Source: Streptomyces hygroscopicus | Lineage (GTDB): Bacteria > Actinomycetota > Actinomycetes > Streptomycetales > Streptomycetaceae | Direction of reading: 5' to 3' | Length of the DNA stretch: 64,000 bases | Assembly: GCA_002021875.1 (NCBI GenBank) | Contig: CP018627.1 | Location: forward strand, 11,594,001 to 11,658,000 | Shown: one piece after another, positions 1 to 8,740 of the stretch | Layout: each line of letters opens with the position of its first letter | Position numbering within the stretch: the stretch's first letter is position 1 | Position numbers and translations under genes: made by a program | The notes under the pieces: model-generated | The model's database searches: none | Told to the model about the DNA's origin: nothing | Seen by the model: only the letters and a program-made list of their open reading frames with translations

Positions 1-1
1 G

Positions 2-283
2 ACGGTCAGCGCCGCCACCTTGCAGGACATCGATCTCCGGCTGGACGAGGACGTATTGCTCTGCGGCGATCACACGGCCGACAAGGTCCTGGCCGCGGAT
101 CTCATCGACCGTATCCCCGGGCTGCGCACCGTCGACTGCGGCCTGCTGGACATGAGCGGTGTCTGCGAGCGGATCACCGCGCTGCTGATCGGGATCAACA
201 GGCGTTACAAGACCCACGCCGGCATTCGGCTCACAGGTCTCCCCGAACCTCTCGCCCGACCAGGATTCGGCCGCTCCGCGTAA
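2..283 (+). CDS. npdG: NADPH-dependent F420 reductase, C-terminal part (cut by window edge)
   Basis: This is the last 93 codons of a gene that starts before the window. It reads TVSAATLQDI at the edge, then LCGDHTADK, then LLIGINRRYKTHAG and RLTGLP near the end. These are the C-terminal signatures of the F420H2:NADP+ oxidoreductase family, a cytoplasmic enzyme that moves hydride between coenzyme F420 and NADP. The Rossmann part lies outside the window. The last 13 residues after RLTGLP are longer and more basic than I would expect, so the end may be slightly altered. The fragment assignment is firm; whether the whole gene is intact cannot be seen. Confidence 0.85.
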   Translation, partial: TVSAATLQDIDLRLDEDVLLCGDHTADKVLAADLIDRIPGLRTVDCGLLDMSGVCERITALLIGINRRYKTHAGIRLTGLPEPLARPGFGRSA

Positions 284-628
284 CTCGGCCGCAGACCCGC
301 ACTTCTTCAGGTGTCCACGATCAAGGGGAAGCTTCAGGTGACGCAGTTTCCGGCACCCACAGGGCCAGGAACGAGCCCTCGTCGCGGCGGACCACCGGCG
401 GCAGCCTCCGCCACCGCGCCTGAGACGAGAAGTTCCCAATGGTCGTAGGCGGTTAGTGATCTGCAGACTGCTTCATTGACCGACTCGACCCGACGAACCG
501 CAGCCGGGGCGGCTCGTTGTGGGCCTGCAATACCACTTGGGCCACGGCCAGGCAGACCAGCTGCGAGTCCGACGGCAGCGGCGGACGTGTGCACCGGCGG
601 AACCCCGGCCACGGCTACGACGTCTGCG
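284..628. other. 345-bp stretch without a recognisable gene
   Basis: It lies between the convergent ends of the F420 reductase gene and the AraC-type gene. Open frames here are short or antisense and show no family motif. I see no strong hairpin. Confidence 0.5.
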
Positions 629-1595
629 TCAGGGACTTGTCGGCTGGTCGCCGCCGCTGTCCGTAAGCGCCGGGGCCATCTGTCGGAGGTGGGTACGAGA
701 GCGGGTGGCATCGGTGGCGGGCGGCGCGCCGTACACGGCGCGGTAGTCGCGTGAAGAAGTGCGACGCGCTGCGATAGCCGACGGTACGGGCGGCCTGAGC
801 TGCTGACTCCCCGAGAATCACCATGCGGTGCCGGGCCTCGCCAAGCCGCAGCCGCTTGAGGTACTGCATCGGAGTCATCGAGGTTGCCTGCTTGAATCGT
901 CCGAAGAGCGTCGATTCGCTGGTGTGGAGGGCTGCCGCGAGCATGGGCATCGTCCATGGTTCGCTCATCTTGTCGGTCAGGTACGCAACTGCTTGGACAA
1001 CCACTGATCGCCCCTCCCCATTCGTCGCGGCGAGAATGCGGGGCGCCTGTTCCGTCTGCAGGAGTCGAAGAATGACCTCACGCGCGATGGCTGGACCCAG
1101 AATCGGGATCGTCTCGGGCTCATCGAGCAGCCCAACGAGCCTGGCGAACGCGTCTGCGAGGCCCGGGGTCCACGTGCCGAGTCGTTCCAGCGATTCGGTG
1201 GACGGGTGGGAGTGGTGAGGAAGGGCAACGGCGACCTCCCGCACGAGCACAGGATCGAATTCCCAGGTCGCCGACAGGAAACTGCCGGCCGCGTCGTTCT
1301 CGACCACACCCGCGACGACCGGAAGATCGACGGGAGTCACCAGGAAGCGGTCACTGCCCCAGACATCGTCGTCCGCGCCGACGATGGAGCGTTTCCTTCC
1401 GGCGAGAACCACGGCAAGCGAGGGCACATAGCGTTGGAAGAAGAGGGGCGTGGCGCCACGAACATGTGACAGTCGCAGGCCGAGCCTCGCTGCGTGCGCC
1501 TTGTCATCGGCATGCCGGGCGACGATGCCGGCCGAACGCCCAAGGCTCGCGGTGACTGCAGGCGCCGTGCTCGCACGCCCATCCACCGAACTCAT
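629..1595 (-). pseudogene. AraC-family regulator with N-terminal cupin, frameshifted near its end
   Basis: An AraC_N-type sensor domain occupies residues about 20-180 (RLSHVRGATPLFFQRYVPSL, EFDPVLVREVAVALP). A double helix-turn-helix follows (PMLAAALHTSESTLFGRFKQ, then QAARTVGYRSASHF). Right after SASHFF, at about 747-764, the frame is lost. The expected continuation RDYRAVYGAPPATDATR is present one frame away and stops at 629, so a single extra base fits. Only the last helix and tail are affected. It could be a sequencing error or an early decay step. The ATG at 1593-1595 faces away from the SDR remnant downstream. Confidence 0.8.
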
Positions 1596-1679
1596 GTTAC
1601 GCGATCAAGCCTTACGGGATCAGGTAATAATGCCGTGGATTTCGGCAAGCCCGTGGTCGGCTCGAGCGCCCAGTATTAA

Positions 1680-2489
1680 TGCACGCAACAGAATCAGGCA
1701 CTCCAAGAGCTCCTTGAAGCCCTTCCCGCCGATGAGCGGCTGCGCGGGAGGACGGCTCTGATCACCGGATCGTCCAGCGGCATCGGGGAGGCGATCGCGA
1801 AAGTCCTCGCCGCTTCCGGCGCCGAGGTCGTCGTGTCCGGCCGGAACTCCGACCGCGCCGGAGCAGTCGCGGACGCGATTCGCGCGAAGGGCGGTACGGC
1901 GCACGTCGTGACCGCGACTCTCGACGCGGAGCCTTCGGAGATTCGCGAGTTCGCCGCGCGAGCCGAGGCCGCCCTTGGGGGGAGCATCGACATCCTCGTG
2001 AACAACGCCGGCGTCTACCCCGGCGGCAGTACGGCGGACGTCACGGACGAGGAGATGCAAGCCCTGTGGGCGACGAACATCCGCGCACCGCATGTGCTCG
2101 TCGCCACCCTCGCTCCTCGTATGGCCGAGCGCGGCCATGGATCCATCGTCAACATCGGCTCCTGGATGGCACGAGTGGGTGTGCCGTATAAGGCGCTGTA
2201 TCCAGCCACGAAGACAGCAGTCGAGCAGCTCACGCGCGCCTGGGCAGCGGAGTACGGACCGAGCGGCGTGCACGTCAACACAGTCGCGCCGGGAGCGACG
2301 GCTACGCCCGGCAACGGAGCCTTCGTCGATGTTCTCGCAGCGATGACGAAGGACACCCCCGCGGGGGCGCCCGTGCGCCCGATCGACATCGCCTACGCAG
2401 TTCGCTGGCTGGTCAGCGACGAAGCGGCGTTCGTCCACGGCGCAACCTTCGACATCGACGGCGGAATCGACGCCACCCGCATGAGGTAG
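1680..2489 (+). pseudogene. Short-chain dehydrogenase/reductase lacking a start codon
   Basis: A nearly complete SDR: cofactor motif TGSSSGIG, NNAGVYPGG, catalytic Ser in NIGSW, the YPATK (YxxxK) pair, and the usual DGG tail (FDIDGGIDATRMR). It is an NAD(P)-dependent oxidoreductase of unknown substrate. The frame opens at 1680 right after a TAA and there is no ATG, GTG or TTG ahead of the cofactor motif. The leading residues QALQELLEALPADERL do not look like an SDR start. The next candidate start (GTG 1833) would remove the nucleotide-binding motif. I infer that the 5' end was replaced by a fusion, leaving the gene probably unexpressed unless CTG is used. Confidence 0.75.
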
Positions 2490-2637
2490 GGCACGTCCTA
2501 AAAGGCCGTTTCCCTGCGTTACGTCGCGCAGTGAAGCACACCGCGCGACGCTGACGGCAAAGCGGCGACATGGAGTGCTCGCAAACGTCATAGACGTGGC
2601 GAGGGTCTCGATGATCGGTGTGTGAAGACTGACCTCG
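2490..2637. other. Short unassigned stretch between SDR and IS1634 scrap
   Basis: About 150 bp between the SDR stop and the IS1634 remnant with no coding signature. It could hold the end of an insertion sequence, but no matching partner end is visible nearby. Confidence 0.3.
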
Positions 2638-2908
2638 AGACGGCCTGGGCATCCAGGACCTCCTGGTCGAAGTGCCAGGTCAGAGCGGGACGCCCGTCGT
2701 CGTCGGCCGTGATGGCCGTACGCAGGCAGTCCTTCACGCGTCGGGTGCGGGCGATCACGCCGATGCGGGCGGCGACTTTCTCCGCGGTGCTGTAGTGGCG
2801 TCCTCCGGCTGAGCGTTGCAGCTTGTCCAGGTCCTCGGCTGCCTTGGCCAGGCGTTTGGCGCGGGCGGCCTGCTGGCCTTTGGCGTTTCCGCTGGAGTGG
2901 ACCAGTAT
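2638..2908 (-). pseudogene. IS1634-family (IS4 superfamily) transposase internal fragment
   Basis: Read on the minus strand, in a frame different from the DJ-1 gene it abuts, it gives ILVHSSGNAKGQQAARAKRL, then GGRHYSTAEKVAARIGVIAR and ALTWHFDQEVLDAQA. This is the middle of IS1634-type transposases. Both ends of the transposase are missing. The fragment directly truncates the DJ-1/PfpI gene at 2908/2909, so the junction is an IS scar. Confidence 0.75.
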
Positions 2909-3608
2909 CCGGCGCAGGGAACGGGGACTGCGGGTCGTATTCGATGGCCAGCTGGATCGCCTTCGCCGTGGTGTCTCCGGCGATCAGGGACGCCAGGTAC
3001 AGGGCCATGTCCAGGCCCGCCGAGACCCCCGCCGCCGTGACGATCTTCCCGGAATGTACGTAGCGCTGAGGCAGATAGGTCACATCGAATTCGGACTGCA
3101 GATAGTCGGCGGAGGCCCAGTACGTCGTTGCCTGTCGCCCATTCAGTAGCCCCGCAGCGGCGAGGACGAGCGTTCCTGTGCACACGGAGGTCGTCCACCG
3201 GCTGTGGCGGTCTATTCGGCGGATCCAGCTGAGCGGCTCCTGGTTCTCCATCGCCCCAATCGTCCCGCGATTGCCACCGCCCGGCACGAGCAGGACGTCC
3301 AGGCGATCGGCCTCGGTGATTGAACGCTCGGCCACCACGGCCACGTCTCCCGTGTCCGTACGGACTGGTCCTCGACGCTCGGCGATCATTGTCACGTTCG
3401 CACCTGGCAGCCGGGACAGCACCTCCGCGGGGCCTGTGGGGTCCAACAAGCTGTAGCCGTCGTACAACAGGATGCCGACGTCCAGCCCTCCGCTACCCCG
3501 CCGCTCGGTTTGTGCGACCCCGCTTTGGGTTGCGCCACCGGCGGCAGCGAGCGCGGTGGTGGCCACGGTCCCACGGAGCAGAGTCCTGCGTGTCGTCGAA
3601 TTCGTCAT
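2909..3608 (-). pseudogene. DJ-1/PfpI (GlxA-like) protein with Tat signal, 3' end replaced
   Basis: A secreted-type member of the DJ-1/PfpI amidotransferase-like family. The N-terminus has a twin-arginine signal (TTRRTLLRGTVATTALAAA). The DJ-1 core follows (DVGILLYDGYSLLDPTGPAE, VLLVPGGG) with the elbow cysteine in TTSVCTGTLVLAAAGLLNGR. The fold runs to IEYDPQSPFPA, where an IS1634 remnant replaces the tail; the frame then runs on through unrelated DNA to 1620. Its ATG overlaps the stop of the upstream AraC-type regulator by 4 nt, so the two were an operon. Loss of the tail may still leave a folded core. Confidence 0.75.
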
Positions 3609-4120
3609 GACACGGGAGTCTTCTGTCCCGACGGGACGCGCGCTCGTGGCATGTCCGGCATCCTGCGAATCCTGTCTCCGCTGACTCCAAAGTGATCCAG
3701 GAATGCCTGCCGCAGCGTCTGCGCCGACCCGAACCCACACCGCCGGGCGATCGCGGCCAGCGACAACCCGCTGGACCGCACCAGGTGCGCTGCCGCTTCC
3801 GCACGGGCCGCCCGCACAGCCCTTGTCGGAGTCGTGTCGAGATGCGCGGTGAACAGACGAGTCAGGTGCCGGGGGCTCACTCCCGCCCGAGCCGCCAGCG
3901 CCCCAGGCGTCAGGTCCTCGGCCAAGTGGCTGGCGATGTAGCCGGCGAGGTCCCGTACCATCCGGTCACCTGGCGGTGGGGCGGCCAGAAACATGCTGAT
4001 CTGGGCCTGGTCGGCGGGCCGGTGCAGGTAGGAGACGAGTTCACGGGCAACGGCACGGGCCAGCGTCGGCCCATGGTCGTCCTCGATCAGAGACAGCGTC
4101 AGGTCGGCTTCGAGCGCCGC
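3605..4120 (-). pseudogene. FtrA/GlxA-type AraC regulator, C-terminal fragment
   Basis: The readable part starts in the linker after a DJ-1-like sensor (LTLSLIEDDHGPTLARAVAR) and contains the complete AraC double HTH (LTPGALAARAGVSPRHLTRL and LSLAAIARRCGFGSAQTLRQ). The N-terminal sensor domain is gone: upstream of about 4120 the DNA is an IS66 remnant on the other strand. The regulator stop overlaps the start of the DJ-1 gene, and such regulators often control the adjacent DJ-1-like gene. Confidence 0.75.
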
Positions 4121-4125
4121 CAGGT

Positions 4126-4535
4126 CCGCGACGTCCCCCTGGTCACGGTGAAGGTCGCCGAGCACCGGGCCCATCGCTGCCGGTGCGCCTGCGGCACGGT
4201 GACGGCCGAACCGACGCCCGGCGAGGTCGCCGGGGCGCCGTCCTCCTACGGCCCGAACCCGCGGGCGCTGGCCGTCTACCTCCTGGTCTTCCAGCATGTT
4301 CCGGTCGAGCGGGACCGCCCAGCTGATCGCGGACGTGACCGGGGCGGTGGTCTCCACCGGCTGGGTGGCCTCCCTGCTCCCGGCGGCCGCCGACCTGGTC
4401 ACCGACTCCCTGAACCTGATCCGCGCTCTGCTGGTCATGGGACATGTCCTGCACGCGGACGAGACCACCACCCGGACCGGTGCCACCCGGCGCTGGCCGC
4501 ACGTGGCCTGCACCGACTTCCTCACTCTCCCGCAT
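4126..4535 (+). pseudogene. IS66-family transposase (TnpC) internal fragment
   Basis: Plus-strand reading gives GEVAGAPSSYGPNPRALAVY and LLVFQHVPVER. After a one-base frameshift near 4310 it continues QLIADVTGAVVSTGWVASLL and HVLHADETTTRTGATRRWPH. These are the central part of IS66 transposases, including the HADET segment. It is flanked by an AraC-regulator scrap on the left and an IS1182 scrap on the right, with no ends of its own. Confidence 0.75.
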
Positions 4536-4896
4536 AGTCGAACCCCGGGCCCTCCAACTCCAGGCCCAGCGCGTATTTGAAGTCGATCTTCGTGCGCACG
4601 GCGTCCGCCGCGGCGCGATCGGACAGGATCTCCGCGAACTGCAGCACCGACATCAGCGCCAACTGCCCCGGCGAAAACCCGGGACGGCCATCGGACGGAT
4701 ACAGGTCCGCGAACTCCTCGTCCTCGAACAGCATATCCAGCCGGTCCCGCACCAGCATCGCCGGCGTCCCCTTCGGGCACGCCGCCCACGCCGTGCGCAC
4801 CGTCCTCACCGGAATCCGCTGGAAACACCTCGACCGTAACGACACCGCACCCACCCCCAGAACCCGAGGCCGCCCCGCACCCCTCCAGCGAAGCAC
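4533..4896 (-). pseudogene. IS1182-family transposase, N-terminal fragment
   Basis: The minus strand reads CPKGTPAMLVRDRLDMLFED, then DGRPGFSPGQLALMSVLQFA, then AVRTKIDFKYALGLELEGPG, the N-terminal domain of IS1182-type DDE transposases. It is cut at about 4535, at the junction with the IS66 fragment. The catalytic domain is absent. Confidence 0.75.
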
Positions 4897-5071
4897 CCCG
4901 CCGCACCACCGTCAGCACCCTGCGCAAGATCACCAACAGGGTCATACCGGTAGCTTAAGGGCAATCCGGTCGTTGTTGTTGGTGCGCCAAGAACGGGTCA
5001 GTTGAAGTCATCTGGTGAGGTGACCGAAAAACTGTGTGCGGTCGGGTGGGCTGGGGCGTGATGATGTGGGT

Positions 5072-5836
5072 GTGTCAGGTCCTTTTGAAAAGCTTGTCGC
5101 CGAAGCTGAGTCGGTTTCCGTGGAGGGTTGGGATTTCTCCTGGCTGGATGGCCGGGCGACCGAGGAACGCCCGTCGTGGGGCTATCAGCAGGCGATGGGT
5201 CGGCGGCTGGCGGTGGTGTCGGCGGCGCTTGATATTCAGACCGGTGGTGGTGAGGTCCTGGCCGGGGCGGAGAAGCTGCCTCCCGCGATGGCCGCGACGG
5301 AGTCCTGGCCGCCGAACGTGGCCAAGGCGACCAGGCTGCTGCACCCGCGCGGGGTGGTGGTCGTCGCCGACCCGGACGAGCCGCCGCTGCCGTTCGCTGA
5401 TGAGGCATTCGACCTGGTGACCAGCCGCCATCCCGCGACGGTGTGGTGGTCGGAGATCGCGCGAGTGCTGCGACCGGGTGGGACGTACTTCGCCCAGCAC
5501 GTCGGGCCCGCCAGCGTGTGGGAGCTGGTGGAGTACTTCATGGGGCCGCAGCCCGAGGCGCGCCGGAAGCGGCACCCTGACGACGAGAGCGCGGCGGCGA
5601 AGGCCGTCGGCCTGGAGATCATCAACGTGCGCACGGAACGGCTGGGGATGGAGTTCTTCGACGTCGGCGCCGTGATCTACTTCCTCCGCAAGGTGATCTG
5701 GACGGTGCCCGGTTTCACCGTCGAGCAGTACCGCAGCCGCCTGCGCGAGCTGCACGAGAAGATCGAGGCCGAGGGCCCGTTCATCGCCCGCTCGTCCAGG
5801 ACCCTCATCGAGGCGCGCAAGCCTGAGCGCGCGTAA
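5072..5836 (+). CDS. Class I SAM-dependent methyltransferase
   Basis: A 254-residue cytoplasmic enzyme with a methyltransferase-like core: PPNVAKATRLLHPRGVVVVA, PLPFADEAFDLVTSRHPATV, then EIARVLRPGGTYFAQHVGP. The GxGxG loop is degenerate (GGGEVLAGAEKL). Substrate is unknown. I chose the GTG at 5072 (SGPFEKLVAEA) because related proteins begin at this point; an upstream in-frame start at 5036 is possible. The stop TAA overlaps the TA target duplicated by the adjacent IS5 element, so the last codon context may have been made by that insertion. Confidence 0.75.
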   Translation: MSGPFEKLVAEAESVSVEGWDFSWLDGRATEERPSWGYQQAMGRRLAVVSAALDIQTGGGEVLAGAEKLPPAMAATESWPPNVAKATRLLHPRGVVVVADPDEPPLPFADEAFDLVTSRHPATVWWSEIARVLRPGGTYFAQHVGPASVWELVEYFMGPQPEARRKRHPDDESAAAKAVGLEIINVRTERLGMEFFDVGAVIYFLRKVIWTVPGFTVEQYRSRLRELHEKIEAEGPFIARSSRTLIEARKPERA

Positions 5837-6804
5837 GAGCTCGCGGAGACAGGCGTGCCCTCATGGGCGGCGGTTCGGCCGGTTGTCCCAGCGGTGGGTG
5901 GTCCATGTCCGGCGGATCAGGCTACGCACGGTAATGATCGTGTCGGCGAGGTCGAAGAAGGCGTTGATGACGGTGGTGCGGCGTTCGTAGCAGCGGGTGA
6001 GCCGGTGGAAGGCGTTCTGCCAGGCATGGGTGCGCTCGACGTGCCACCTCCGGCTCGCCTGGATCGGTGCCTTATCGCCCTTGTGCGCGATGCGCCAGTG
6101 CAGGTTTCGGGCGGTGAGTTCGGTGCGGGTCTTGTCCGAGTCGTAGCCGGCGTCCAGGTGAACGGTGATGTCGTCGGGCAGCGGCCCGAGGTCGTCCAAC
6201 AGATCCAGGGTCGGGGCGAGCAACGGGGAATCGTGGCGGTTCGCGGCGGCCAGAACCCTGCCGAGGGGGGTTCCGTAACCATCCGTCATACCCGTGCGCT
6301 TCCAACCCTGTTTGCCACGATCGGCCGGTGAGCGTCCGACGGCCTCACCGCCGCCAGGGGCATTGGTGATGGAGCCGTCGATGGCGATCTGGTCGAGCAC
6401 GAGCCCCACGATCCGGTCGTAGGACTGGAGCGCGATCTGCTTGAGCCGGGCGAAGACGCCGAGACGGATCCACTCGTCGCGACGGTTGCGGATGGTGGTC
6501 CCCGAGCACGTCGTGTCGGCGATCCCCTGGTAGGAGCAGCCGAACCGGAGAAGTTGCAGCAGTTTGTCGAACACGATCCGGTCGTTGATGCGGGGACGGT
6601 GGCACCCCAGCGGATGGGCCGGGTCGACCGTCGGACGCTCGGGCAGCAGCGCCGCGAACTGGTCCCAGAGCGGGTCGGTCAGCCATGATGGCAGGACGGG
6701 CACGGGTCTCCCCAATGATCACAGAGCGTCGCAACTCCATGGTCACCGGGACCTGCGCCCGCCTTGCTACCGGGTCCCCCACACCGCCTATCTGCGCGAG
6801 CTCT
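5836..6804 (-). mobile_element. IS5-family insertion sequence, complete, 969 bp
   Basis: Terminal inverted repeats match: agagctcgcggagacaggcg on the left against agagctcgcgcagataggcg (reverse complement) on the right. A TA lies directly outside both ends (5834-5835 and 6805-6806), the 2-bp target duplication of IS427-type IS5 elements. It contains one intact transposase gene. It sits between the methyltransferase gene and a SnoaL-like gene fragment and may still be mobile. Confidence 0.85.
5861..6715 (-). CDS. IS5-family transposase
   Basis: A 284-residue DDE transposase that cuts and joins the ends of the surrounding element. It has an N-terminal helical domain (RRDEWIRLGVFARLKQIAL), first Asp in IAIDGSITNAPGGG, second in VHLDAGYDS, and the conserved basic and glutamate region RRWHVERTHAWQNAFHRL. 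No frameshift or stop is visible and the length is normal for single-frame members. Confidence 0.9.
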   Translation of the reverse strand: MGRPVPVLPSWLTDPLWDQFAALLPERPTVDPAHPLGCHRPRINDRIVFDKLLQLLRFGCSYQGIADTTCSGTTIRNRRDEWIRLGVFARLKQIALQSYDRIVGLVLDQIAIDGSITNAPGGGEAVGRSPADRGKQGWKRTGMTDGYGTPLGRVLAAANRHDSPLLAPTLDLLDDLGPLPDDITVHLDAGYDSDKTRTELTARNLHWRIAHKGDKAPIQASRRWHVERTHAWQNAFHRLTRCYERRTTVINAFFDLADTIITVRSLIRRTWTTHRWDNRPNRRP

Positions 6805-7019
6805 TAGTTGTCTTGGCCTGCGGGGATGAAGTTCACGTATTCCTCGATGCGGGTGGTCAGACCCTTGTCGTCGAAGCGGAAGTACACCGCGGCGTGGACC
6901 TCGCCGCGCATGCCGTTGGTGGTGGCGACGTGCACCACGTGCTGCTGGAGGACTTCGCCGGGCTGTGAGAACTGGCGGGTGATGGCGTAGCGCATCAACT
7001 CGATTGATTCGATCTGCCC
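6804..7019 (-). pseudogene. 3' fragment of a SnoaL-like (NTF2-fold) gene, duplicate of the 46.4 kb gene
   Basis: It encodes IESIELMRYAITRQFSQPGE to IPAGQDN, almost identical to the last 70 residues of the intact gene at 46402-46776, with a few substitutions. It is cut at about 7019 in ...SIELM-side sequence and fused to an XRE-regulator fragment. On the other side it abuts the IS5 element. This is clear evidence for a duplication followed by rearrangement. Confidence 0.85.
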
Positions 7020-7213
7020 GGCACAGCGTAGGCGCGGGCAAGCGGCAATAGCTGTTCCAGAGTCGGCCGAATGTGTCCGCGTTCGAGCCGAGAGATGGTG
7101 CTCGGCGTGAGCCCTGTGCGTTCCGCCAGATCGGTGAGGGTGACGCCGAGAGCCTTGCGGAAGCCCCGCAGCCTCGGACCGACGTTCTGCAATACCGCTT
7201 CGTCTTCCGTCAC
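7020..7213 (-). pseudogene. XRE-family regulator, N-terminal HTH fragment
   Basis: From a GTG at 7213: VTEDEAVLQNVGPRLRGFRK, then LTDLAERTGLTPSTISRLER, then LLPLARAYAVP, the start of an XRE-cupin type repressor. The cupin half is missing because the frame runs into the SnoaL-like fragment. It is divergent from the truncated hydrolase gene at 7237. Confidence 0.75.
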
Positions 7214-7236
7214 TGGCCGGTTCTGAAGATTGCGAC

Positions 7237-7519
7237 ATGAACCTGACTCGAAACCACAGGCACCCTCCCCGCCGACGCCTCCTCCTCGGAGCCGGCGCGC
7301 TGACCCTCTCACTCGCCGTGGGCAGTACTGCCGGGTGCGATGAGCACGACGGGGCCGCCGCATCACCTCCCGCTACCGTCTCGACGGCCAGGCCGGCGGC
7401 GTCGTACGACGCCGTGACGAAGCGTGACGCAGAGTTCAACGCGACGTTCAAGCATAAGTTCTCGACCGTCCGTGGTGTGCGCATGCACTACGTCACCGGC
7501 GGTAAGGGCCCGGCACTAC
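7237..7519 (+). pseudogene. Exported alpha/beta-hydrolase, N-terminal fragment cut by IS630
   Basis: The signal region has a basic start (RNHRHPPRRRLLLGAGALTL) and a lipobox-like VGSTAGC, so it was an exported lipoprotein or Tat substrate. Then FSTVRGVRMHYVTGGKGPAL marks the first strands of an alpha/beta hydrolase of the epoxide-hydrolase type. Translation then enters the IS630 element at about 7520 and the rest of the hydrolase is not found on the other side. Confidence 0.75.
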
Positions 7520-7521
7520 TA

Positions 7522-8737
7522 GTGCTGCGTTCCTCAAAGGGTGTACACAAATCGGCGTCGTCGTGGGCGAGTTGGTGGCGCGGGTCTGCCCCAGATCCAG
7601 GGTTTGGCGCGGGAGTTGAGCTGGTCGGTGGCCAGGGTCGTGGCGTACGTGATGTCGTCGCGGTTGGCGAATGACCGCCCGGCGAGGGCGGCTTTGCGGA
7701 AGATGCGCCACCAGCCTTCCTGGAGGTTGAGCCAGCAGGCGCCGACGGGGATGAAGGCGTGGTGGATGCGGGGGTGGTCCTCCAGCCAGGTCCGGGTGGA
7801 CAGGCTGTTGTGGGAGGACAGGTTGTCGGTGACGATCCAGATCTCCCCGTGCGGGTTGGCGTCCTCGAGCTGTTGGAGGAACTGCTGGTAGAAGACGCTG
7901 TTGCGGGAGGAAGCGGTCATGGTGACGGCCTGGCCGTCGGAGGGGCGCAGACCACCGTAGACCCAGGTCTTCTCCGGTCCGCGGGTGTAGTCGAGTTCCG
8001 CTTTGATCCGGTGCCCGTCGGGTGACCAGGCAGGTGCGGGCGGGAAGGTCCGCGGGATCACCGGCCCCAGCTCGTCGGCGCAGATCACCGTCGCGTCGTC
8101 GGGTGGGTGGGTGTAGAGGCCGATGATCCGTGTCCTTTTGGGACGAAGTCCGGATCCTTCGACCTCGTCCAGGACCGGGTGCGACGCCAGCGCACGCCTT
8201 CGGCGAGCAGGATACGGCGGACCTGACTGCGCCCCACCTCGATCCCCTCGGCCCGCGCTGCCACGGTCAGGGAGTCCAGGGTCCACTCGGGTGGCCCGGC
8301 CTCGTCGAAGGCCCACAGCTCTCCGACCGGTTCCCACCTCAGCCGTCCCGGCGGCATGGTTTTCACCAGGGAGATGATCCTGGAGCGTTGCTCTTCGGTG
8401 ATCCGCCGCTTGCGGCCCTGACCGCCCAGATCGTCCAGGCCTTGCAGACCTGAGCGATTGAAGCGGTGCAGCCAGCACCGCACGGTCTTCTGGCTGCAGC
8501 TCAGCTCAACGGCGATCGCCGGCACCCGCAGGCCCAACCAGCTCAGCTCGATCATCCGGGCCCGCATCACTGCATCACTGGGAGCCTTCCGTGCCCGCGA
8601 CAACCGGCGAACGACGGCTCGTTCGTCCTCATCACGCCCCGGCCGTGCCCGTAAAACCATCGGCAAACACCCGCCCCCGAGCTTCACCAACTACCCCGCC
8701 ATCAGGACATATACCCAGCAAAAGCGGAACGCAGCAC
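7522..8737 (-). mobile_element. IS630-family element A, complete, 1216 bp
   Basis: Inverted repeats gtgctgcgttcc (left) and ggaacgcagcac (right) are exact. A TA sits outside each end (7520-7521 and 8738-8739), the target duplication of IS630/Tc1-mariner elements. It holds a two-frame transposase and interrupts a hydrolase gene. Its right end is followed at once by an IS701 element. Confidence 0.85.
7534..8690 (-). CDS. IS630-family transposase, two overlapping frames
   Basis: Frame 1 (from 8690) gives the N-terminal HTH part (VPAIAVELSCSQKTVRCWLH, GLDDLGGQGRKRRITEEQRS). Frame 2 gives the DDE domain (IICADE-type first acidic region VICADELGPV, VTDNLSSHNS, GACWLNLQEGWWR). They join at DFVPK where the DNA has an AAAAGG run. 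A -1 slip there restores a continuous protein, as is common in IS630 elements, so this is probably programmed frameshifting rather than decay. The usual DE pair near the end reads NLQEGWW instead of NPVEGWW. Confidence 0.8.
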
Positions 8738-8740
8738 TAG

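Noticed and set aside
1620..3608. Single 660-codon minus-strand gene covering the DJ-1 region and beyond
   Set aside because: Only residues up to IEYDPQSPFPA are family-like; the rest is antisense to the SDR and out of frame with the IS1634 scrap. It is a GC-rich open frame and not a gene.
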